Assembly (NCBI GenBank): GCA_044508675.1
Contig: JBIQHF010000013.1
Location: 1-64,000 of the forward strand
Direction of reading: 5' to 3'
From: Raineyella sp044508675
GTDB lineage: Bacteria; Actinomycetota; Actinomycetes; Propionibacteriales; Propionibacteriaceae
DNA length: 64,000 bases
The stretch's first letter is position 1, and each line of letters starts with the position of its first letter. Below the pieces are notes generated by a model, which saw nothing but the letters and a program-made list of their open reading frames with translations, did not search any database and was not told where the DNA came from. Shown in pieces: positions 36,685 through 45,025 of the stretch. The position numbers and the translations under genes are program-made.

Positions 36685-37764
36685 ATGTCCATCGAGAGCC
36701 GACTCGATCCGCCCCCTACGTTCCCTCGTCAGCCTGCCTCGCTGGTCTCGCCTCCGCTGCGCATCGACGGTCTGGGGCCCGACTCCCCGTCCGGCGCGCA
36801 CCGCTTCTGGCACAATCCTGTCGTCCGGGCCGTCCTGCTGCTGGTCCTGGTCGGGGCCGGCATGCTCCTGGGCCGTGCGATCGCCTTGCTGGGCGTCTGG
36901 CACGAGGCCTGGGTCGTCGTAGGCACGGTGACCGGTGCGGTCATCGGCTACCTGGTCCTCGCGATCGGGGTGGAGGGGCGGCGCCCGCCGATCGAACTCG
37001 ATCCGCGACGGCTGCTGGGCCTGCTGTGGGGCCTGCTCCTGGGGACGATGTTGTTCTCCCTGTGCTTCGGGATCCTGCTGCTGCTCGGCGCCTACCGGAT
37101 CACCGGGATCGATACCGCCGGTCCGTGGCTGGTGCCCTCCCTGGTCCTCGGACTCCAGGCGGGCGTGGTGGAGGAGATCCTGGCCCGCACCGGGTTGCAT
37201 CGGCTGCTCGAACAGGGGCTGGGCACCTGGGTCACGGCGATTGCCTCCGGCGCCGTGTTCGGGTGGATGCACCTGGCCAACCCAAACGGCGGTCCGGTCG
37301 GCTCGATGGCGATCATGCTCGGCGCCGGCATCGGGTTCGGGCTGCTCTACTCCTTGTCGCGGTCGCTGTGGCTGGTCATCGGGGTACATGCCTCCTGGAA
37401 CCTGACCCAGGGCATGCTCTTCGGCGCCGTCGTCTCCGGGGCCGACGCCCCCTCCCCCGGGCTGCTGGTCAGCGAGCCGATCGGCCCCGACGCCCTCACC
37501 GGTGGCTCCTTCGGCCCCGAGGCCAGCCCGGTCACCGTCGCGGTGATGCTGGCCTGGACCGTGGGCCTGGCGGTGCTGCTGGTCCGCCGGGGCCTGGTGG
37601 TCCGGCCGCTCTGGGTGCGCCGACGCGGCGCCTCCCCGGGCTCGCCGATGGTCACCGGCGGGAAGGGCGCCGACGGGAACCACTGGGCGTTCGATCCGGG
37701 CCTGGACCTGGAGTGGACCGGCGGGCATGATCCGGGCGCGGCACCGCGCCGTCGCGCCGACTGA
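36685..37764 (+). CDS. CPBP family intramembrane metalloprotease
   Basis: A 359-residue polytopic protein with about eight hydrophobic helices. The three CPBP (Abi/CAAX protease-like) motifs are intact: EEILAR (163-168), FGWMHLA with His196, and HASWN with His235 and Asn239. These glutamate/histidine residues form the metal-dependent intramembrane protease site. A charged Gly/Pro-rich C-terminal tail follows. The start is ATG 36685, with GACAAT (36673-36678) 6 bases before it. In bacteria these proteins process prenylated or signal peptides, or give immunity to bacteriocins. No such partner is seen nearby, so the substrate is unknown. Confidence 0.9.
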   Translation: MSIESRLDPPPTFPRQPASLVSPPLRIDGLGPDSPSGAHRFWHNPVVRAVLLLVLVGAGMLLGRAIALLGVWHEAWVVVGTVTGAVIGYLVLAIGVEGRRPPIELDPRRLLGLLWGLLLGTMLFSLCFGILLLLGAYRITGIDTAGPWLVPSLVLGLQAGVVEEILARTGLHRLLEQGLGTWVTAIASGAVFGWMHLANPNGGPVGSMAIMLGAGIGFGLLYSLSRSLWLVIGVHASWNLTQGMLFGAVVSGADAPSPGLLVSEPIGPDALTGGSFGPEASPVTVAVMLAWTVGLAVLLVRRGLVVRPLWVRRRGASPGSPMVTGGKGADGNHWAFDPGLDLEWTGGHDPGAAPRRRAD

Positions 37765-37839
37765 GCGCGAGAGACGTACGCACAGACCGCGCCGCCCACC
37801 ATCCCGGCCCCCGGTGGCACGGTCAACGCAGCAAGGCTC

Positions 37840-37874
37840 ACCATGCTTGTGATTTCCCCCACAAGCATCATGGT
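37840..37874. repeat. inverted repeat upstream of the TPP riboswitch
   Basis: ATGCTTGTG (37843-37851) and CACAAGCAT (37860-37868) form a perfect 9-bp stem with an 8-base loop. A second pair, ACCATG (37840-37845) and CATGGT (37869-37874), overlaps it. It could be a terminator for the protease gene, or an operator, since one arm abuts the expected -35 zone of the riboswitch promoter. Confidence 0.5.
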
Positions 37875-37887
37875 TGGCGTGTCGTGG

Positions 37888-37893
37888 TAGCGT
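37888..37893 (+). promoter_or_regulatory. candidate -10 TAGCGT for the riboswitch transcript
   Basis: TAGCGT fits the TAnnnT form and would start RNA near 37900, at the beginning of the riboswitch. No good -35 is seen at 17-18 bases. Confidence 0.4.
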
Positions 37894-37900
37894 CAGGACA

Positions 37901-38012
37901 CTTCACATCCCGGGAGTCCGCACCACATGGCGGGCTGAGAGGGTCGAGCGCCGAAGGGCTGGTCGACCGACCGGACGAACCTGACCGGATCATGCCGGCG
38001 TAGGGAGTAGGT
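37901..38012 (+). ncRNA. TPP (thiamine pyrophosphate) riboswitch
   Basis: The conserved THI-box elements are present in order: GGGAGTCC (37912-37919), GGCTGAGAGGG (37933-37943), then ACCTGACCGGATCATGCCGG and GCGTAGGGAG ending near 38007. The element lies directly upstream of a CytX-like permease whose ATG is at 38017. The final helix reaches close to the ribosome-binding site, so TPP binding probably blocks translation initiation. Boundaries are approximate. Confidence 0.95.
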
Positions 38013-38016
38013 CATC

Positions 38017-39411
38017 ATGAGCGTTGATTCATCACGTGTCTCGACACCGCGTGACCCGGATCGGTCCCGTCGCACGGACCGCTCGGATCGTACGGTCGAG
38101 GCGCCCCTCACCCTGAGCACCCAGCCGCCCCGTACGCTCGGGTTCTGGGGACAGACCGCCCTGTGGGGTAACCTCGGGATCTCCTTGTTCGGGCCACTGA
38201 CCGGGGCACTGATCGCGCTGTCGGTCGGCTCGGTGACCGGCGCCATCCTCGCGGTCGTGCTCGGCTGCACCATCGGCGCGCTGATCCTGGGCGGCTCGGC
38301 CATGTTCGGCGCCGTCACCGGTGCCCCGTCGATGGTGGCGCTGCGCGGCCTGCTCGGTCGGCGCGGCTCGATCGTGCCGACGGTGCTGAACATCCTGCAG
38401 AACATCGGCTGGGGAACGATGGAGATCATCGTCATCTCCACCACCGCCGCCTCGATCCTGGGCTCCGAATGGCGTTGGCCGTTCGTCGTGTTGACCGGCA
38501 TCGTTACCACTCTGATGGCCGTCCGCCCGCTCGGCTCGGTCCGGATCCTGCGCCACGTGATGGTCTGGCTGGTGCTGCTGTGCTCGATCTACCTGTTCGT
38601 GGTGGTACTGGGCCAGCCCGCCCACCCGATCGACCAGTCGAACGTGATCGGCTTCTGGCCGGCCGTCGACCTGGCCGTGGCCGGCGTGGTGTCCTTCGCC
38701 CCCCTCGCCTCGGACTACTCGCGCCACTCGAAATCCACCTCGAGCGCCTTCGCCGGTGCCGGGCTGGGGTACGGGTTGGCAGCCATCGCCTACTACTCCC
38801 TGGGCGTGCTGGCGGTCGCTCACCTGTCCGGCGACCTCACCGGCGCCAACCTGATCGGCGCGCTGGTCGCGCTGCCCGCCGGTGGCATCGCCTTGTTCAT
38901 CCTGATGGTGGACGAGGTGGACGAGGCGTTCGCGAACATCTACTCGACCACCATGTCGGTGCACAACATCCTGCCTGGACTGGACCGGCGGGTGGTCTCG
39001 GTCGTCATCGGCGGGGTCGCGACGTTACTCGCCGGGCTGATGGACTTCTCCCGCTACCAGAGCTTCCTGTTCCTGATCGGGTCGTTCTTCGTCCCGCTGT
39101 TCACCGTGGCCGTGGTCGACTTCGTGCTGGTCCAGCGGCGCCGGTGGGACGTCTCGGACCGGGCCCCGGTGCGATGGGCGCCGATCGTGGCCTGGGCCGC
39201 CGGCTTCGTCACCTACCAGCTGGTCTACCCCGGGGAGATCCCCGGGTGGTCGGACGCCTGGACCGCTCTCGCGGCGGCGATCAGCTTCACCGCTCCGACC
39301 TGGCTGGGGTCCTCGGTCGCTGCGATCGGGGTCTCCGCCGTGGTGATGGCCGGGCTGGGGCTGTTCGGTCGGCGTGCCGCTACGTCTGGTGGGGCCGCTC
39401 AGGACCGGTAG
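38017..39411 (+). CDS. cytX: NCS1-family transporter, putative hydroxymethylpyrimidine permease CytX
   Basis: A 464-residue protein with about twelve membrane helices of the nucleobase:cation symporter-1 family. The charged N-terminal 40 residues are followed by TLGFWGQTALWGNLGISLFGP, the family's first-helix signature. Further marks are NIGWGTMEIIVISTTAASIL, FAPLASDYSRHSKSTSSAF and FANIYSTTMSVHNILPGLD. Cytosine-permease-like members under TPP control are taken to import the thiamine pyrimidine precursor HMP, and the riboswitch immediately upstream strongly supports this. GTAGG, 5 bases before the ATG, is probably the ribosome site. A four-copy 29-bp repeat begins at the base after the stop codon. 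Confidence 0.92.
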   Translation: MSVDSSRVSTPRDPDRSRRTDRSDRTVEAPLTLSTQPPRTLGFWGQTALWGNLGISLFGPLTGALIALSVGSVTGAILAVVLGCTIGALILGGSAMFGAVTGAPSMVALRGLLGRRGSIVPTVLNILQNIGWGTMEIIVISTTAASILGSEWRWPFVVLTGIVTTLMAVRPLGSVRILRHVMVWLVLLCSIYLFVVVLGQPAHPIDQSNVIGFWPAVDLAVAGVVSFAPLASDYSRHSKSTSSAFAGAGLGYGLAAIAYYSLGVLAVAHLSGDLTGANLIGALVALPAGGIALFILMVDEVDEAFANIYSTTMSVHNILPGLDRRVVSVVIGGVATLLAGLMDFSRYQSFLFLIGSFFVPLFTVAVVDFVLVQRRRWDVSDRAPVRWAPIVAWAAGFVTYQLVYPGEIPGWSDAWTALAAAISFTAPTWLGSSVAAIGVSAVVMAGLGLFGRRAATSGGAAQDR

Positions 39412-39513
39412 CCCGTACGCCAGCCGGCTCAGGCCAGCAGCCCGTACGCCAGCCGGCACAGCCCAGCAGCCCGTACGCCAGCCGGCACAGCCCAGCAGCC
39501 CGTACGCCAACCG
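39412..39513. repeat. 29-bp tandem direct repeat, about 3.5 copies
   Basis: Units begin with CCCGTACGCCAGCC at 39412, 39441, 39470 and 39499, exactly 29 bases apart. The last is cut short after about 15 bases. The array starts at the first base after the cytX stop. 29 is not a multiple of three, so this is not a coding repeat. Confidence 0.9.
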
Positions 39514-39688
39514 CGGACGTTCGGGGCCGCTGCGGACCTTGCGACTCGGTGAGTTGCCTGCTGCGGATGCTCTGTCCAGCTGCTGCAACTACGGTGTCCG
39601 CAGCGAAATCGAAGATCCGCCACGGATACACAATGTCCGCGACAAGGTCCGCGACAAGGCACCCCGAGTCGCCACACGTCCACGGCCA
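39514..39688. repeat. degenerate GCGGAC/GTCCGC-rich spacer
   Basis: No gene is seen. The stretch carries scattered gcgga(c/t)-type words (near 39521, 39534 and 39562) and their complements tgtccgc and gtccgc (near 39595, 39632 and 39648). The same words dominate the spacer on the other side of the adjoining nuclease-like gene. Confidence 0.5.
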
Positions 39689-40669
39689 TCACCGGCTGTC
39701 ACGGCGTACCTGCGCTGGACGGTTCGCGTCGGCCCGAGCAAAAGCAGCCCGTAACCTCCCCGCCAGTGCCTGCGGCTGATCCAGATCGGACCAGACCCAT
39801 CGCACGACTTCCCAACCAGCGTCACGCAGGAGGTCCTCGCGGACCTTCTCCCGGTACACCACCTCCCCGGCCATCCGTGATTGTCGTGCCGGAAGCTCCC
39901 GGTACTTGACCCGACCATCGAACTCGCCAAGGGTGCCGAGCTCGGGCCAGCCGAAGTCGGTGCGGCCGATGAACCGACCCTGGTCGAACACCTCGAACTG
40001 CAGGACCGGCTTCGGGATGCCCATGGCCGCCAACACGACGCGACTCACGGATTCACCACCACTCTCGGCCCGAGCATCAGCGAAGTCGATCGCTCGGAGT
40101 GCGGCCCGAATCCCTTTCCTGCCCTTCAGGCCCGAGGCGATGGCGCCCATCTCCCTGCGGAGCACCTCGCCTCCGTGCTCCCGCAGGGCGTGATCGGCCA
40201 GCGCCACCGCGTGTTGGTACCCCGCGGTCCGGGCAACATCCACGACAGTACGGGCCACCGTGGTCACCCGCATCCCGTCGACCGTGAGCCACTGCCCCTC
40301 AGGTACCGGTCCCGTGTGCGTGGCGAGTCTCGGCCGTAGGCTCCCACCGGTCGCACCCCGAGTGATGTGGACCCGCTGGTCGAGGGCACCCCAAGGAAGG
40401 TCGAGCCCGAGCCACACCGCCGCCGAGCAATGGCTGAGGACCCCGTCCGGGCGGAGAACTTCGCGGGCCGCGTTGATGAGCAGCTGGTGGCGCACCACGG
40501 GATCGATGTCCCCCGGTGTCACGTACGCCCCTCGCCGCAAGCGAGGCAGCGTTCCGGCGCGGGAGGCGGCGGCCAGCTCGCGGGGCTCGAGGCCGAAGGC
40601 CACCGCGTTGCGGACGGTGAGGAGTTGTCCGGGAGTCTGGGGGATGGCGGGTGTCGGGGAAGCGTTCAT
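39689..40669 (-). CDS. AbiEi-type N-terminal domain plus DUF559-like nuclease-fold protein
   Basis: A 326-residue protein. The N-terminal part (LTVRNAVAFGLEPRELAAASRAGTL, then LRRGAYVTP) resembles the winged-helix domain of AbiEi antitoxins. The C-terminal part resembles DUF559/Vsr-like PD-(D/E)xK nucleases: GGESVSRVVLAAMG, PVLQFEV, RTDFGWPE and GEFDGRVKY, with the acidic and Lys residues in plausible positions, and the final VREDLLRDAGWEVVRWVW. Such stand-alone proteins are common and often multicopy in actinobacteria. Their function is unproven. There is no adjacent AbiEii toxin gene. ATG 40669 is preferred, with 40687 possible. The gene sits between two repeat-rich spacers. Confidence 0.78.
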   Translation of the reverse strand: MNASPTPAIPQTPGQLLTVRNAVAFGLEPRELAAASRAGTLPRLRRGAYVTPGDIDPVVRHQLLINAAREVLRPDGVLSHCSAAVWLGLDLPWGALDQRVHITRGATGGSLRPRLATHTGPVPEGQWLTVDGMRVTTVARTVVDVARTAGYQHAVALADHALREHGGEVLRREMGAIASGLKGRKGIRAALRAIDFADARAESGGESVSRVVLAAMGIPKPVLQFEVFDQGRFIGRTDFGWPELGTLGEFDGRVKYRELPARQSRMAGEVVYREKVREDLLRDAGWEVVRWVWSDLDQPQALAGRLRAAFARADANRPAQVRRDSR

Positions 40670-40714
40670 GGAACCATGCCACCGCATCCACGAGCGTCCA
40701 GAGGGCTGATCGGG

Positions 40715-40975
40715 TGAACGGACAACACCGAGGCCGAAACGGACAACACCTACCGGGCGAGGGACAACACCGTCGCGGACGTCCTTCCGGGCGCCGCGGA
40801 CGTTAAGGGCGCCGGTAGACGTTCCAGACGCCCGTAGATGTTCCGGACGCCCGTAGACGTTCCAGACGCCCGTAGACGTTCCAGACGCCCGTAGATGTTC
40901 CGGACGCCCGTAGATGTTCCGGACGCCCGTAGAGGTGCCAGACGCCGCGGACGTTAAGGGCGAATGCGGACCTAC
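40715..40975. repeat. 19-bp tandem repeat array with degenerate flanks
   Basis: Seven units starting with GTAGA lie exactly 19 bases apart at 40815, 40834, 40853, 40872, 40891, 40910 and 40929. They fall into two subtypes, GTAGACGTTCCAGACGCCC and GTAGATGTTCCGGACGCCC, whose two variable bases change together. The seventh is degenerate. The array is flanked on both sides by a gccgcggacgttaagggcg block (near 40793 and 40943). Before it come three ggacaacacc words (40720-40775). No open frame of credible composition covers it. Confidence 0.88.
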
Positions 40976-41152
40976 CGGAGCTGCCGCGGACCTTCGGTTC
41001 AGCCGCTGCAGTCGTGTTGTCCGCTGCTGATCACAGCATCCGCGGCACGTCGAGAAATGGACACGACGTCCGCGGCTGTCGATACTGTCCGCGGCCATGG
41101 GTGACGGCCAGCAGGCCCGGGGCGGGTCGACGAGCAGCGGGCCCGGCCGCCG
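40976..41152. other. repeat-rich spacer downstream of metG
   Basis: No gene is seen. It contains further gtgttgtccgc, gtccgcgg and ccgcgga words in both orientations and reaches to the metG stop at 41153. Confidence 0.5.
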
Positions 41153-42946
41153 TCAGTCGCGGACGATCGGGGCCCACTCCGGGCCGGTCTCGGCCAGCTT
41201 GTCGTCGAGCTTGGCGAACAGCGGCTCCGGCTTCGACAGCGGCGTGCCGGCCACGATCGGCTGGCGTTCCCACACGGCCTTCGCCGAGGCATAGTCCCCC
41301 ATGATCACCGAGTAGTCCGGGCCGCCCTCCTCGGAGACCGTACGGATCTCGGGCAGCCCCGACCACACGCCTTCACCGCCGAGCATCTGGTAGATCTTCT
41401 GCGCCGAGTGGGGCATGAAGGGCGTGAACATGACATTGCAGTCCGACACGACCTGCAGCACGGTCCACAGGATCGTGTCGCGGCGGGCCGGGTCATCCTT
41501 CTGCTTCCACGGCTCGGTCTCGGACAGGTACTGGTTGGCCAGCCCCACGATCCGCATCACCTCGCCGATGCCCTGCTTGAAGTGGCTGTGGCTGAGCGCC
41601 TGGCCGACCACCGCGAAGGCCGCCTCGGAGGCCTCGAGGAGCGTACGGTCCACGTCGGCCAGCTCACCGGGGGTCGGGATGGCGCCGACGTTCTTGTGGG
41701 CCATCGAGACCGCGCGGTTGACGAGGTTGCCCCACTGGGCGGCGAGTTCGGTGTTGTTGCGGCGGACGAACTCGTCCCAGGTGAAGTCGGTGTCCTGGTT
41801 CTCCGGACCGGCCACGGCGATGAAGTAGCGCAGCGCGTCGGGGCCGAACGCGCGCAGGAAGTCGCCGACGTAGATCACCCGCCCCCGCGAGGTCGAGAAC
41901 TTCGACCCGCTCATAGTCAGGTACTCCGAGGAGACGACCTCGGTCGGCAGGTTCAGCACGCCGAAGGCCCCGGGCTCGCCACCGCGGTCACCCTGGCCGT
42001 TCTGGCCGAGCAGGATGCCGGGCCAGATGACGGTGTGGAAGACGATGTTGTCCTTGCCCATGAAGTACGAGCCGGTGGTCTCCGGATCCTGCCACCACTG
42101 CTTCCAGGCCTCGGGATCCCCCGAGCGGGCGGCCCACTCGATCGACGCGGACAGGTAGCCGATCACCGCGTCGAACCACACGTACAGCCGCTTCATCGGC
42201 TCGTCGCGCCAGCCGTCCAGCGGCACCGGCACACCCCAGTCGAGGTCGCGGGTGATGGCCCGGGGCTTGAGGTCGTCGACCAGGTGCTGGGAGAACTTGA
42301 TCACATTGGGCCGCCAGTCCTCGCGGCTCTGCAGCCACGCGGTCAGCGAGCCGGCCAGGGCCGGAAGGTCGAGGAAGAAGTGCTCGGTCTCGACGAACTT
42401 CGGGGTCTCGCCGTTGATCCGGGAGCGAGGCTCGATCAGGTCGACCGGGTCCAACTGGTTGCCGCAGTTGTCGCACTGGTCGCCGCGGGCCCCGTTGTAG
42501 CCGCAGATCGGGCAGGTGCCCTCGATGTAGCGGTCGGGCAGCGTACGACCCGTCGACGGGCTGATCGCGCCCCGCGAGGGACGGGCCACCACGTAGCCGT
42601 TGCGGTGCAGCGACAGGAACATCTCCTGCGTCACGCGGTAATGGTTCCTGGTGGTCGTACGGGTGAACAGGTCGTACGACAGGCCCAGGCCCTGCAGGTC
42701 CTCGACGATGACCCGGTTGTACTTGTCGGCGAGTTCACGGACCGGAACGCCCTCCTTCTCCGCCTGCACCGAGATCGGGGTGCCGTGCTCGTCCGTGCCG
42801 GACACCATCAGCACCTGGTGACCGCTCATCCGCATGTACCGCGAGTACACGTCGGAGGGAACACCGAAACCGGACACGTGCCCGATGTGGCGTGGTCCGT
42901 TGGCGTACGGCCAAGCAACTGCGGTGAGCACACGTGAGGACGTCAT
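41153..42946 (-). CDS. metG: methionyl-tRNA synthetase
   Basis: A 597-residue class Ia synthetase. Motifs: AWPYANGPRHIGHV (HIGH 20-23), VSGTDEHGTPISV, the zinc knuckle CPICGYNG...CDNCGNQ, YVWFDAVIGYLSA, GKDNIVFHTVIWP and the KMSKS-equivalent GSKFSTSRG. The anticodon-binding helical domain follows and includes NNTELAAQWGNLVNR. The C-terminal tRNA-binding domain of longer enzymes is absent, as in many actinobacterial MetRS. ATG 42946 is chosen over GTG 42952 because TAGGGT on the minus strand (42953-42958) would place the transcript start at this ATG. Confidence 0.96.
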   Translation of the reverse strand: MTSSRVLTAVAWPYANGPRHIGHVSGFGVPSDVYSRYMRMSGHQVLMVSGTDEHGTPISVQAEKEGVPVRELADKYNRVIVEDLQGLGLSYDLFTRTTTRNHYRVTQEMFLSLHRNGYVVARPSRGAISPSTGRTLPDRYIEGTCPICGYNGARGDQCDNCGNQLDPVDLIEPRSRINGETPKFVETEHFFLDLPALAGSLTAWLQSREDWRPNVIKFSQHLVDDLKPRAITRDLDWGVPVPLDGWRDEPMKRLYVWFDAVIGYLSASIEWAARSGDPEAWKQWWQDPETTGSYFMGKDNIVFHTVIWPGILLGQNGQGDRGGEPGAFGVLNLPTEVVSSEYLTMSGSKFSTSRGRVIYVGDFLRAFGPDALRYFIAVAGPENQDTDFTWDEFVRRNNTELAAQWGNLVNRAVSMAHKNVGAIPTPGELADVDRTLLEASEAAFAVVGQALSHSHFKQGIGEVMRIVGLANQYLSETEPWKQKDDPARRDTILWTVLQVVSDCNVMFTPFMPHSAQKIYQMLGGEGVWSGLPEIRTVSEEGGPDYSVIMGDYASAKAVWERQPIVAGTPLSKPEPLFAKLDDKLAETGPEWAPIVRD

Positions 42947-42952
42947 GGGCAC

Positions 42953-42958
42953 ACCCTA
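42953..42958 (-). promoter_or_regulatory. -10 TAGGGT that decides the metG start
   Basis: The hexamer is exactly 6 bases upstream of ATG 42946 on the minus strand and overlaps the GTG candidate at 42952, which would not be transcribed. Confidence 0.5.
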
Positions 42959-43042
42959 GCGTCCGACGGGCATCCCCCGGCCCGACGGAACACCGCCCGG
43001 GCAGCTTCCCCCTGCGGGCAAGGACGCTGACATACTCTGCGC

Positions 43043-43561
43043 ATGGATAGGTACGTCGTTCACATCGACCGATCCCGCTGGGCCGACATGCGTCGCAACA
43101 GCCGGACCGGCCTGATCGGATCCGCCCTGATCGGCATCGGCGGCGGCGCCATCCTGATCCTCACCGCGATCCTCGGCGAGGGCCGCTCCGGTGTCGTGCC
43201 GGGGATCCTGCTCGTGCTGCTGGGCGTCGGTGCCGGAGTGTCGTTCGGGATCCGGGAGAAGACCGACATCAGTGAGGAGGGCCCGCCGACGCTGTTCACC
43301 CTCGACCGGACCGGCCTGCACCTGGATCCCGGGCGCGACAAGCCCGTCCTGCACCGGGAATGGGGGACGTTCCACCTGACCTGGCTGCACAAGTCGGGCA
43401 GCTACCTGGAGTTGGCGGGCGAGGGGATGACCGCCCAGCGCTGGCCGGTGGTCGTCACCGACACCAAGCAGCCCGAGCTGGCCGCCGCCATCACCGAGCT
43501 GTCCGACGGGCGGGCCAGCCTGGGCCGCGACTCCCGCCCGCCCAAACCGCGGGCCGCCTGA
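43043..43561 (+). CDS. hypothetical two-helix membrane protein
   Basis: A 172-residue protein not recognised. It begins DRYVVHIDRSRWADMRR. Two hydrophobic helices follow at about 23-43 (GLIGSALIGIGGGAILILTAIL) and 51-68 (VPGILLVLLGVGAGVSFGI). A soluble part contains LFTLDRTGLHLDPG and WGTFHLTWLHKSGSYLEL, looking like a small beta-rich cytoplasmic domain. CATACT (43031-43036) lies 6 bases before the ATG, the leaderless pattern. It is convergent with telA: the stop codons are directly adjacent, so transcripts must overlap. No function can be given. Confidence 0.78.
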   Translation: MDRYVVHIDRSRWADMRRNSRTGLIGSALIGIGGGAILILTAILGEGRSGVVPGILLVLLGVGAGVSFGIREKTDISEEGPPTLFTLDRTGLHLDPGRDKPVLHREWGTFHLTWLHKSGSYLELAGEGMTAQRWPVVVTDTKQPELAAAITELSDGRASLGRDSRPPKPRAA

Positions 43562-44947
43562 CTAGCGCAGCGCCGGCTGGGCCAGCTTCGGCGCCTGCTG
43601 CAGCACCACGTCGGGCAACTCCGGCATCCCCGGCAGGGCGAGCGGCTCCTCGGCCTGGGTGACCAGCTGGACCACGGTGCTGGTCATCTTCTCCGACGAG
43701 TCGGTCATCGAGTGCTGCGCCGTGATGATCGCGTTGACCACGTCCTGGCGTGCCTGGTGCCCGAACTTGACCGCGTCGATGATCGACTCGGCCTGCCGGT
43801 CCAGCGAGGTGGCGACCTCGAGGATCGTCTCCGGGCGCAGCGTCGGGGTCTGGATCGTACGGGCCACCTCGCCGACGGCGGCACCGGAGGCCCGGGCGTA
43901 CGCCTGCAGCACGTCGTTCGCGCCGGCGGCGACGACCTCCTGCATCTCGGCGGCCTGCTTGGCCTGCAGCAGCAGGCCCCACTGGGCGATGGTGAGCTTC
44001 ATCGTGGGCAGGGTCAGATTGACCAGCAGGGCGAGCCGCTGGCCCAGCCCGTAGTGCAGCGACCGGGTGTTGCGGACCTGCGGCGAGGTTGACCAGGCCA
44101 CGAAGAGTCGCTGCTGGAACTCGCTGATCCGCACCTCCATCGCCTCGACGAACTCGACGATCCGGTTGCGCAGCTCCTCCTTGTCCCGCTTGTCCGGGTC
44201 GGTCGGCTCGATCACGATGGCCTGGATCGCCTCCACGGCCTCGTCCCGGACCGTCTCCATGACCGCGATGGCACCGACCAGCTGGCTGATCGACTTCTCG
44301 TTGGCCTTGTACAGCTCGTCGCACAGCACCACGTTGCGCTTCAGCTCGCGCTGCTTCTCGACCAGCCGGCCGGCGATCCGGTCCAGCTGCTGCTCCACGG
44401 TCCGGGACTCCTCGAACAGCATCTCCACGATGTTGCGTCCGCGGCGGAACACCCCACGCACCGAGTCCATGAACCGGTCGAAGGCCTCGCGGACGTCGGG
44501 GGCGTTCGGATCGTACTTGTCCCGGAACGACCGCATGGTGTCGTTGATGGCCTTCATCATCGCGGTCAGTTCCGGGATCTCGATCGGGCCGAGCTCGCGG
44601 AAGATCCGGTTGACCTGCTGGTTGACCGCGTCGATGGCCTGGGTGCCGAACTCGGCCATCAGGTCGGTGTTGTTCAGCATCTTCGGGAACAGCTGCTTGC
44701 CGGCGGCCCGGGCCTGCTCCTGCTGTGCCTCGGACAGCATCAGCAGGCAACTGATCTGGCCCGGCGCCTGCCCCGGCAGGGCCACGTCGGAGGCCGACTC
44801 CCCGCCGATGAGCAGGTCGGACGAGCCCCCCGCCTTCTGCTGGGCCAGCAACTGGTCGGCGACCGTGGCCAGGGCCGAGTCGGCAGCGCCGGCCTTCGGC
44901 GGTTCGCCGCCGGTGAGGGCACCGAAGTCGATGGACATTTCGGACAT
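43562..44947 (-). CDS. telA: TelA/toxic anion resistance family protein
   Basis: A 461-residue, mostly helical protein of the TelA family (linked to tellurite and toxic anion resistance, mechanism unknown). Conserved stretches are FGTQAIDAVNQQVNRIF, MMKAINDTMRSFRDKYD, EMLFEESRTVEQQLDRIAGRL, RNVVLCDELYKANEKSISQL and LPTMKLTIAQWGLLLQAKQAAEMQE. No membrane segment is present, so it is likely cytoplasmic and coiled-coil. AGGAG lies 7 bases before ATG 44947. It is the last gene of the VWA - XpaC-like - solute-binding - TelA run. The XpaC/TelA pairing is also known from Bacillus. Confidence 0.92.
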   Translation of the reverse strand: MSEMSIDFGALTGGEPPKAGAADSALATVADQLLAQQKAGGSSDLLIGGESASDVALPGQAPGQISCLLMLSEAQQEQARAAGKQLFPKMLNNTDLMAEFGTQAIDAVNQQVNRIFRELGPIEIPELTAMMKAINDTMRSFRDKYDPNAPDVREAFDRFMDSVRGVFRRGRNIVEMLFEESRTVEQQLDRIAGRLVEKQRELKRNVVLCDELYKANEKSISQLVGAIAVMETVRDEAVEAIQAIVIEPTDPDKRDKEELRNRIVEFVEAMEVRISEFQQRLFVAWSTSPQVRNTRSLHYGLGQRLALLVNLTLPTMKLTIAQWGLLLQAKQAAEMQEVVAAGANDVLQAYARASGAAVGEVARTIQTPTLRPETILEVATSLDRQAESIIDAVKFGHQARQDVVNAIITAQHSMTDSSEKMTSTVVQLVTQAEEPLALPGMPELPDVVLQQAPKLAQPALR

Positions 44948-45025
44948 GGGAGTGCTCCTGTCGGGTCGAGGGGTGGAAGGTAGCGGTCGTCCGGACCCGG
45001 TCAGGCCCGACCGGCGCAGGCCGGC

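Noticed and set aside
39689..40669. Complete AbiE toxin-antitoxin pair
   Set aside because: No AbiEii nucleotidyltransferase gene lies on either side, only repeats, cytX and metG.
40715..40975. CRISPR array
   Set aside because: Units are only 19 bases, contiguous without spacers, and no cas gene is present.
40670..41098. Open frame extending the nuclease-like gene upstream through the 19-bp repeats
   Set aside because: The translated extension is only the repeat read in shifting frames, and no family similarity or ribosome site supports it.
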